Shown here piece after piece: positions 7,494 through 12,755 of a stretch of DNA of 12,755 nucleotides (its first letter is position 1; each line of letters begins with the position of its first letter). The DNA lies in the NCBI GenBank assembly GCA_023864145.1, contig JAIVER010000011.1, positions 1 through 12,755 of the forward strand. The letters run 5' to 3'. Source of the DNA: Thiohalomonas sp. (GTDB lineage: Bacteria > Pseudomonadota > Gammaproteobacteria > GRL18). The notes below the pieces were generated by a model, which worked only from the letters and a program-made list of their open reading frames with translations, did no database searches and was not told the DNA's origin. The translations under genes and the position numbers were made by a program.

Positions 7494-8357
7494 TTATTCC
7501 TTAACACTAAAGTCGACATGATATCCGGAAAATTTTCGGATATTGATCACGCCGGTATCTAATATTAAGTACTGTCCTTTTATCCCCGTTAAAGTACCTC
7601 CCACTAATGACTGTTTATCCAGATTAAATGATTTCACTTTTTGAGGGTGTTCTTCAAGAGGATAAAGAATCTCAGTCATTGCCTCATTTTCAACAGGAGT
7701 AATAGCGCTTTTGGGCAGCTCAGACTGAATTGCTTCAAGCCGTTCAGCAAACAAGTCATACAATTCAGTTTGCTTTTGTAATAGTGGTATTTCTTCAACC
7801 TGGCCTTTTAACATTCTTTGCCATTGTGTTCGGTCCGAGACTTCCTGTTTATATAAAACTTCCACTAAGCCAGAATAATAACGCTGACTGACTTTAAAAA
7901 TGGGTAACGCCTGAATAGCCCCTTGATCAATCCAACGGGTTGGCAATTGATCACCTCGTGTTATACCTACTTTTAAACCCGATGAGTTAGCCAGATAAAC
8001 ATAATGTGATTGCATACAATGTCTTTGCCCCCACTCCGGTTCTCTGCAAGTCCCCTCTTGAAAATGACATTTTTTCGGACTCATAATACACTTATCACAA
8101 GATGCAAGCCGGGTAAAACAAGGATAACAATACCCCTGATTAAAGCTTTTATTACTTTTTCGGCCACACGAGACACAGTGTATTTCATTTTTATATTGGA
8201 TTGTTATGCGTTTTCCCAACATTGAATTTAATACAATCGGTGTATCATCTAACTCCATAGGTGAGCGTTCGGAAAATACTAATGAATATAGCACTGGTGT
8301 GAGTGAATTTTCATATTGAGCCCGCATTTTACGTAAATGTCCGCTGTAAACTGTCAT
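7494..8357 (-). CDS. DUF2797 family protein: Cys-rich zinc-binding region plus GIY-YIG-like segment
   Basis: I recognise this 287-residue protein as DUF2797 (PF10977), which has no established function. After an N-terminal part of about 60 residues come paired cysteines C61/C64, C77/C80 and C87/C90, then C97, C104 and C114 with H98, H113 and H118, enough for two or more zinc sites. Directly after this, YVYLANSSGLKVGITR (residues 119-134) followed by R141 resembles the start of a GIY-YIG nuclease fold (Y-V-Y, then K-V-G-I-T, then Arg). The relation is my inference. The C-terminal part has GGTLTGIKGQYLILDTGVINIRKFSGYHV. The start ATG at 8357 is 15 bp past the ampD stop on the same strand, so the two are probably one operon. 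A cytoplasmic nucleic-acid-binding role is plausible but unproven. Confidence 0.85.
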   Translation of the reverse strand: MTVYSGHLRKMRAQYENSLTPVLYSLVFSERSPMELDDTPIVLNSMLGKRITIQYKNEIHCVSCGRKSNKSFNQGYCYPCFTRLASCDKCIMSPKKCHFQEGTCREPEWGQRHCMQSHYVYLANSSGLKVGITRGDQLPTRWIDQGAIQALPIFKVSQRYYSGLVEVLYKQEVSDRTQWQRMLKGQVEEIPLLQKQTELYDLFAERLEAIQSELPKSAITPVENEAMTEILYPLEEHPQKVKSFNLDKQSLVGGTLTGIKGQYLILDTGVINIRKFSGYHVDFSVKE

Positions 8358-8372
8358 TTTATCCTGCTTTCT

Positions 8373-8939
8373 TTATTCTTTTAAATTAAGAGTATTATTT
8401 AACATAGCTTGCCAATGCCCCCAGTCAAAGCCTGTGCCTGGATCCGTCTTGCGTCCGGGAGCGATATCACTATGTCCTACAATGCGCTCTGTGCTAATTT
8501 CTGGAAAGCACTTGAGCAATGAGCTGACAACACTGGTTAGTGTCTTATATTGAGCTGCTTCAAAATGACTATTATGCGTACCTTCCAGCTCAATACCAAT
8601 AGAAAAATCATTACAATTTTCCTGATCGCCCAAACAGGACGGCCCTGCATGCCAGGCTCGTTCAAGTAAGTTGACATATTGCACCAACTCACCATCACGA
8701 CGGATTAACAAGTGGGCAGAAACGCTTAAATCACGGATCTCATCATAAAACGGGGCTTTATCGCAATCCAGTTTATTAGAAAAGAAATGATGAATATCAT
8801 TACCTTCATAACAGCCGGGCGGCAAGGATATAGAATGAATGATAATGGCATCAATTGCCGTATTTTCAGGTCGTTTATTATAGTTTGGCGAGGGAATTTT
8901 ATGGGCTTTTGTGAACCAGCCGTCAGATAAATCATACAT
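8373..8939 (-). CDS. ampD: 1,6-anhydro-N-acetylmuramyl-L-alanine amidase
   Basis: AmpD is a cytoplasmic zinc amidase that cuts the stem peptide from anhydro-muropeptides during peptidoglycan recycling; in many gammaproteobacteria its loss induces AmpC beta-lactamase through AmpR. The 188-residue protein has no signal peptide, fitting cytoplasmic AmpD, not a periplasmic amidase. The N-terminal RPENTAIDAIIIHSISLPPG places zinc ligand H35. GHSDIAPGRKTDPG gives H156 and D166, and IGIELEGT gives catalytic E117. SAHLLIRRDGELVQYV and RAWHAGPS are also typical amidase_2 segments. The ATG at 8939 has an AAAGGTG-like ribosome binding site about 14 bp upstream, rather far. DUF2797 follows 15 bp downstream. 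No ampE is adjacent and no ampC or ampR is in the window. Confidence 0.94.
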   Translation of the reverse strand: MYDLSDGWFTKAHKIPSPNYNKRPENTAIDAIIIHSISLPPGCYEGNDIHHFFSNKLDCDKAPFYDEIRDLSVSAHLLIRRDGELVQYVNLLERAWHAGPSCLGDQENCNDFSIGIELEGTHNSHFEAAQYKTLTSVVSSLLKCFPEISTERIVGHSDIAPGRKTDPGTGFDWGHWQAMLNNTLNLKE

Positions 8940-9027
8940 TCGTAAAATTTAACACCTTTCTTTGCTAATAGTAGAAAAAACGTAGTGAAAATATCCGTTA
9001 AATGTTCTATCATGAATATTAGTATAT

Positions 9028-9094
9028 AAATATAGCTGCCTTAGCTGTCCTATTTTTAGTTATATTCCAACGTTTCTAACTGCCAGCTATATTT
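9028..9094. repeat. 11-bp perfect inverted repeat with 45-bp spacer in the divergent promoter region
   Basis: AAATATAGCTG (9028-9038) is the exact reverse complement of CAGCTATATTT (9084-9094). A further TAGCTG lies between the arms at 9042-9047. The right arm abuts the TTGACA box. Paired sites for a DNA-binding regulator are possible, but no regulator gene is adjacent. Confidence 0.5.
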
Positions 9095-9156
9095 TGACAT
9101 AAAATAATGACAAGGATTTTCTATTATAGAAATCAGTATCCGACAAAAAGCTGATT

Positions 9157-9163
9157 TAAGGTG
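9157..9163 (+). promoter_or_regulatory. Ribosome binding site deciding the DUF1631 start
   Basis: The TAAGGTG stretch lies 8-10 bp before ATG 9172, a good distance. It would overlap the alternative GTG start at 9163, so ATG 9172 is preferred. Confidence 0.55.
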
Positions 9164-9171
9164 TGATACAA

Positions 9172-11652
9172 ATGCAATCTAAAAATAATATATTACAGTT
9201 TGCTCAACTGAAACAAAAAGACAAAAAAGCACCCATAGAGAAAAAACCTCAACGTATGAATAGTTTAACACAAGATAATAAGGTACATAACCCAATGACA
9301 CCTGAAGGTCCATTAGGTGATTTAATTCAATATACCACTCAGTGGTTAAACAATGACGTATCGACATTGTTTGACAATGTCGATACCCAACTATTCGAGA
9401 TGGCTGAAAAATCAGAAAATGCAACGGAGCAAAATATTTATTTTGATGCCATGCGCATTATTCGTTTGCGCCGTAGTGTTGCCTATGATGAATTCATCTC
9501 CGATGTTTCCCGGAGTTTTTCTATTGATGCAATACAAAGCGAAAAGGCTGTAGATAATCCCAACCCTGATGATGATTTATCACTTCTTGCTGATGATAGC
9601 CTGGAAGAAGATTTAGCAATTCATAATATGATAGCCAAGGCTGAAAGAAATAACAAAGAAGCTCTTAACCAGTTAAACCAACGCCTTACTTACCTCTATA
9701 ATGGTCTGAAAATAAGTCTTGAAAATAACCCTATGGGACCCACATCATTGTGTCATTCTTTCGCTCTTGCGGTTGATGCACTTGAAGCTGAAATCAAAGT
9801 TAAGCTACTGGTATTCAAGCTTTTTGATATCAACCTGATCACTAATCTCCATGAACTGTATAATTCAGCAAATCAACTCCTCATTGAAAAGAGCATACTT
9901 CCTGACCTGAAAGTCAATTACAAAGGAACGGTAAAGAGACAACCTCCTCCTGCTGCCAGTGGTCTGGGTGCTCTGATTAACACTCCAGTACAAAGGCCCC
10001 AGGAAAGAATGCCTCAGGGAAATGACGGATTTTCTCAATTTGTTCAGCAGCCTAACGCAGAAGATGCTCAGGCTTTTGCCCTTATTCAACAGCTCATTAA
10101 TCAAAACAAGTCTGTTCAACAACAGATTCCTCAGGCTCAATATGCTTCAACTGATGACGTTATGGCTTCATTATCTCAATTACAAACAGCACCTGAAATT
10201 GCCACTCAATTTAATCATTTTCAAGGAAGTGGTGCAGCAACCAGTAACTTACTAAAAGAAGCCTTAAAGGAATCTTTAAAATCAAATCAACAGAAACAAG
10301 CAATTAACCAGAATGATGATGATTTAATCGATGTCATTGCTATGCTGTTTGATTTTATTCTGGATGACCACAATCTTGTTGATTCTGTCAAATCTTTACT
10401 CAGTCGCTTACAGATCCCGATGATTAAAATTGCTTTGCAAGACAAAGCTTTTTTTAGAAACAAAGCTCATCCTGCCCGGAAACTGCTTAATGAACTGGCC
10501 AATGCCGGCTTAGGTGTGACGGATAATGTTGAGGTACAGGACAACCCTTTATATCTCAAGCTGAAAAACATTGTCAGTCGTGTCACCAACGAGCAAACAC
10601 AAGAATCTGACGTAGAATTTTTTGATGAGTTACTCGAAGATTTACAGCGTTTCTTAACTCACTTCAATCAGGGCTTAAGCAATAAAAAAGGCCCGTCAAA
10701 AAATGCGGCACTTAAGCTTGTCAGTACAGAACTTAGTTCACGAATCACTACTAAAGAACTCCCGCATAATATTGTATTGCTTCTGGAAAGAGTCTGGCAA
10801 GATGTTATGTTCGACATATTCTTTACCGACGGCATGGAAAGTGACGAATGGGATATGGCAATGACCTTCGTTGATACACTGGTTTGCAGCATTGACCCCA
10901 AGACAGATATTCAGAGTCAAAAACAACTGATCAGAGTCATTCCTGGTATTCTTAATGCACTTAACGCCGGGCTCGATCGAATTCATTATCCTAAAGAGCT
11001 GCGTGAGCAATTATTACAAGATTTACAAAACTGTCATCTTGCCTCCATGAAAGGCCAGGATATTAATGATACTGAATTATCTCAAAATGATGCGGCATAC
11101 ATTTCAAGTAAGCCCCTGCAAAATCACACTCGACGGAGCTCTGACTTTCAATCCTCTAGTGAAAAACTCTCAGAAGATACAGCAACTTTAAGTTCTCCTG
11201 AAGAACAGGAACTAAGCCCCGAAGAATTAGAAAACATTGATGCAGGTATTGATGTAATGCTCGGTGCTGATCTCACTAATTTAGATGCTTTAGATGAAGA
11301 AAATCTTCTTGCTTCACTGGAGGACGCTTCAGAGGAAGCGATAGCAGATGATACTCATGATGAATTAATTGAAGATAGCTATACACAACTGCCTCGAAAC
11401 CTGACTCCCGGGGCATGGGTTGAATTTCATGGTAGCGATAATAAAAGCTACCGGGCAAAAATTTCCTGGATGAGTAAAGATACCAGTGCCTACATTTTTG
11501 TTACTCAAACGGGTCAAATTGCTGAAAAATCATTACAGGGTTTAAGTAATGCATTGCGCAACAATCAAGCCACTGTTCTGGATGAATCACCCGTATTTGA
11601 ACGTGCAATGGATGCTGTTTTAGAAGATTTACAAGAGAAAACAGAACACTAA
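9172..11652 (+). CDS. DUF1631 family protein with C-terminal PilZ-like segment
   Basis: The 826-residue product (from ATG 9172; a GTG at 9163 would add three residues) fits the DUF1631 family (PF07793), of unknown function. The N-terminal conserved block (about 60-105) reads LFDNVDTQLFEMAEKSEN, EQNIYFDAMRIIRLRR. A Gln/Pro-rich linker spans about 255-330. A helical middle runs from about 375 to 625. A strongly acidic, Ser/Glu/Asp-rich stretch (about 660-740) precedes the C-terminal domain PGAWVEFHGSDNKSYRAKISWMSKDTSAYIFVTQTG (from about 745). That domain looks like the beta-barrel seen in PilZ-type proteins, though a clear RxxxR c-di-GMP motif is not seen. There is no signal peptide or membrane segment, so it is probably cytoplasmic. 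The protease gene follows after 18 bp, likely in the same transcript. Confidence 0.85.
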   Translation: MQSKNNILQFAQLKQKDKKAPIEKKPQRMNSLTQDNKVHNPMTPEGPLGDLIQYTTQWLNNDVSTLFDNVDTQLFEMAEKSENATEQNIYFDAMRIIRLRRSVAYDEFISDVSRSFSIDAIQSEKAVDNPNPDDDLSLLADDSLEEDLAIHNMIAKAERNNKEALNQLNQRLTYLYNGLKISLENNPMGPTSLCHSFALAVDALEAEIKVKLLVFKLFDINLITNLHELYNSANQLLIEKSILPDLKVNYKGTVKRQPPPAASGLGALINTPVQRPQERMPQGNDGFSQFVQQPNAEDAQAFALIQQLINQNKSVQQQIPQAQYASTDDVMASLSQLQTAPEIATQFNHFQGSGAATSNLLKEALKESLKSNQQKQAINQNDDDLIDVIAMLFDFILDDHNLVDSVKSLLSRLQIPMIKIALQDKAFFRNKAHPARKLLNELANAGLGVTDNVEVQDNPLYLKLKNIVSRVTNEQTQESDVEFFDELLEDLQRFLTHFNQGLSNKKGPSKNAALKLVSTELSSRITTKELPHNIVLLLERVWQDVMFDIFFTDGMESDEWDMAMTFVDTLVCSIDPKTDIQSQKQLIRVIPGILNALNAGLDRIHYPKELREQLLQDLQNCHLASMKGQDINDTELSQNDAAYISSKPLQNHTRRSSDFQSSSEKLSEDTATLSSPEEQELSPEELENIDAGIDVMLGADLTNLDALDEENLLASLEDASEEAIADDTHDELIEDSYTQLPRNLTPGAWVEFHGSDNKSYRAKISWMSKDTSAYIFVTQTGQIAEKSLQGLSNALRNNQATVLDESPVFERAMDAVLEDLQEKTEH
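9358..9386. repeat. Perfect 12-bp inverted repeat (hairpin) inside the DUF1631 gene
   Basis: GTATCGACATTG (9358-9369), a 5-base spacer TTTGA, and CAATGTCGATAC (9375-9386) form a perfect 12-bp stem. It lies 187 bases into the coding sequence and encodes residues 63-72 (V-S-T-L-F-D-N-V-D-T). No T-run follows, so it is not a typical terminator. Confidence 0.85.
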
Positions 11653-11670
11653 TTCAGTGCTCATTTCTTA

Positions 11671-12222
11671 ATGAATCAAAAAAACAGCCCTGAGCCGGAC
11701 AACAGCCCTAAACAGCAATCTGAGACGAGTCGCATTGGTACCGGCATGATGGTGGCAGCCATGATCATCGGGCTTGGGCTGTTAACTCAACTGTTTCAAG
11801 GTGTTCTTGATACACAATACAATCCCAACCAAACGGTCCACACCTCACAGACAAGCAGTGATTTCATTGAAATTATTCTTAAACGGAACCGTTCTGGCCA
11901 TTATGTCAGTACTGGCCTGATCAATGGCAGTAAAACTGTTTTTCTTCTGGATACAGGCGCCACATTTGTTGCTGTTCCTGAAGTTCAGGCGCAAAAATTA
12001 GATCTTAAAAAAGGTCAAAAAATACACCTTTCAACCGCTAATGGCCGAAGCATAGGTTATCAAACCAATATCAATCAGCTCAGCATTGGTGACATTCATT
12101 TATATAATATCAAAGCCGTCATTACTCCCAATCTGGAAGAAATACTACTGGGTATGTCCGTATTAAAACAACTCGAATTTACCCAGCGTGGTGATGAACT
12201 TACCATTAGACAATTTTTATAA
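11671..12222 (+). CDS. Membrane-anchored retropepsin-like aspartic protease (TIGR02281-type)
   Basis: The 183-residue protein has a polar N-terminus (1-22), one membrane helix at about 24-46 (MMVAAMIIGLGLLTQLFQGV), and a soluble domain. In that domain FLLDTGATFVAVP holds the catalytic D94-T-G-A motif of pepsin/retropepsin-type proteases, followed by a second glycine-rich hydrophobic element EEILLGMSVLKQLEF, as in single-domain clan AA proteases that work as dimers. HYVSTGLINGSKTVFLLDTG matches the bacterial TIGR02281 family as I remember it. The few positive residues before the helix leave topology open, but the protease domain is probably periplasmic. Substrates are unknown. No clear ribosome binding site precedes ATG 11671; the 18-bp gap from the DUF1631 gene suggests coupling. 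It ends convergent with the symporter fragment, 14 bp away. Confidence 0.88.
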   Translation: MNQKNSPEPDNSPKQQSETSRIGTGMMVAAMIIGLGLLTQLFQGVLDTQYNPNQTVHTSQTSSDFIEIILKRNRSGHYVSTGLINGSKTVFLLDTGATFVAVPEVQAQKLDLKKGQKIHLSTANGRSIGYQTNINQLSIGDIHLYNIKAVITPNLEEILLGMSVLKQLEFTQRGDELTIRQFL

Positions 12223-12236
12223 ACCATTAACTTAAA

Positions 12237-12671
12237 TTAATCAGTTGCAACTACAGCAGGTTTATCCCTTGCTGCGATTGTCAATTTAAAAATCACAGGG
12301 CTCAATACTAATAAAGCAATCAGGTTAGGGAATGCCATTAATGCATTTAAAGTATCAGCCAATAACCAAATAAAACTTAAATCACCCATTGCTCCAACTG
12401 GTAGAGTTAAAATCCATAAGATTCTAAAAATTTTCACCGAACGAATACCAAACAGATATCCAACACAGCGTTCACCATAAACACTGCATCCCAAAATAGT
12501 GCTAAAAGCAAATACTGCCTGTGCAATACTGACAATCACTCCACCCATTTCAGGCATAGTCTGGTCAAAAGAAGCAATCGTCAGTGCCGCACCCTTTACT
12601 CCCGTTGTCCATACACCCGTTAAGACAATGGCCAGTCCAGTAATACTACAGACAATAATGGTATCAATATA
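12237..12671 (-). pseudogene. C-terminal fragment of an AGCS-family sodium:alanine symporter, cut by the right IS copy
   Basis: The frame is open from the IS junction near 12668 to the stop at 12237-12239, about 144 residues of a family that is usually near 450-500. It reads DTIIVCSITGLAIVLTGVW, then KGAALTIASFDQTMPEMGG, then VIVSIAQAVFAFSTILGCSVYGERCVGYLFG, with two or three more hydrophobic helices. This is the typical C-terminus of alanine or glycine:cation symporters (AGCS). The first in-frame ATG is at 12557 and would give only 106 residues. Reading into the IS gives a stop within about 40 bases, so no fused start is available. The N-terminal two thirds may lie beyond the IS or be lost. 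Without it the fragment cannot form a transporter. Confidence 0.85.
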
Positions 12672-12755
12672 CCCATGACCTATGAAAATGCTTGATTTTT
12701 ATAGAGAAGAAGATCAAAATTATCCAATGACGCAAATTACTCTCACAGCCCATGA
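12670..12755 (+). mobile_element. Right-end copy of the IS630-type insertion sequence, terminal part only
   Basis: This matches the reverse complement of the left window end (83 of 88 bases over 12668-12755 versus 137-50). The copies point outward from the window in opposite directions. The TA at 12670-12671 just before CCCATG fits a TA target site. The insertion interrupts the symporter gene. The remaining part lies beyond the window. Confidence 0.75.
12682..12755 (+). CDS. IS630-type transposase, N-terminal fragment (runs off window)
   Basis: From ATG 12682 the frame is open to the window end, giving MKMLDFYREEDQNYPMTQIT and then LTAH, 24 residues. It matches the left-end copy except for Y7 and E10. 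The likely family start is the internal ATG at 12727 (MTQITL). Assignment to IS630 rests on the longer left-end fragment. Confidence 0.6.
   Translation, partial: MKMLDFYREEDQNYPMTQITLTAH

Larger units (their letters stand above)
8940..9171. promoter_or_regulatory. Divergent ampD / DUF1631 intergenic region
   Basis: These 232 bases separate the divergent ampD and DUF1631 genes. A consensus -35 TTGACA lies at 9094-9099 facing the DUF1631 gene; the best -10, TATTAT (9122-9127), is 22 bp away, longer than optimal. Facing ampD, TATACT on the minus strand near 9020-9025 is a possible -10. An 11-bp inverted repeat is listed separately. No small ORF with a ribosome binding site or RNA gene was recognised. 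Confidence 0.4.

Noticed and set aside
8726..9013. 95-codon minus-strand ORF overlapping the ampD 5' end
   Set aside because: It overlaps AmpD's conserved zinc-ligand region in another frame; only the ampD frame is family-like.
9094..9127. Strong sigma-70 promoter from TTGACA and TATTAT
   Set aside because: The 22-bp spacing is too long for a confident call; kept only as a remark in the intergenic entry.
1..12755. A composite transposon formed by the two IS630-type ends
   Set aside because: The cargo is ordinary housekeeping chromosome in a normal gammaproteobacterial order, and only fragments of the flanking IS copies are visible.
1..12755. CRISPR arrays, tRNA or rRNA genes, or a defence, toxin or secretion cluster
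   Set aside because: No regularly spaced repeats, cloverleaf-like sequences or matching protein families were seen on either strand; intergenic regions are short.

Overview
The window is AT-rich bacterial chromosome. Its housekeeping genes and their order (pcnB-folK; xseB-ispA-dxs; ampD; a DUF1631 protein; a membrane-anchored retropepsin-like protease) point to a gammaproteobacterium. The genus cannot be read from the sequence. One complete but decayed insertion sequence sits inside, and fragments of a second insertion sequence type form both window ends, so the genome probably carries many IS copies.

Layout from left to right. At 1-135 is the beginning of an IS630-type element, transposase on the minus strand and running off the window. 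Next come folK and pcnB on the minus strand, overlapping by 4 bp. At 2026-3468 is a complete IS4-family element with 18-bp imperfect terminal inverted repeats and a perfect 10-bp target duplication; its transposase is broken by three frame changes. A secreted CNP1-like protein follows on the minus strand. Then xseB, ispA and dxs lie on the plus strand: the exonuclease VII small subunit followed by two isoprenoid synthesis genes. ampD and a Cys-rich DUF2797 protein lie together on the minus strand, convergent with dxs. A large DUF1631 protein and a retropepsin-like protease follow on the plus strand, divergent from ampD. The window closes with the C-terminal third of a sodium:alanine symporter (minus strand) cut off by a second copy of the IS630-type element.

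How the genes fit together. Dxs makes the DXP that starts the MEP pathway, and IspA builds farnesyl diphosphate from its products, feeding quinone and undecaprenyl carrier synthesis. AmpD recycles peptidoglycan fragments. FolK makes a folate precursor. PcnB tails RNA for decay. No multi-gene accessory or defence system is visible. The points of interest are the IS junctions (one apparently supplies the folK stop codon, one truncates the symporter), the 94% identical inverted IS ends that bound the window, two long perfect inverted repeats in or near the DUF1631 gene, and three poorly characterised protein families (DUF2797, DUF1631, CNP1-like).
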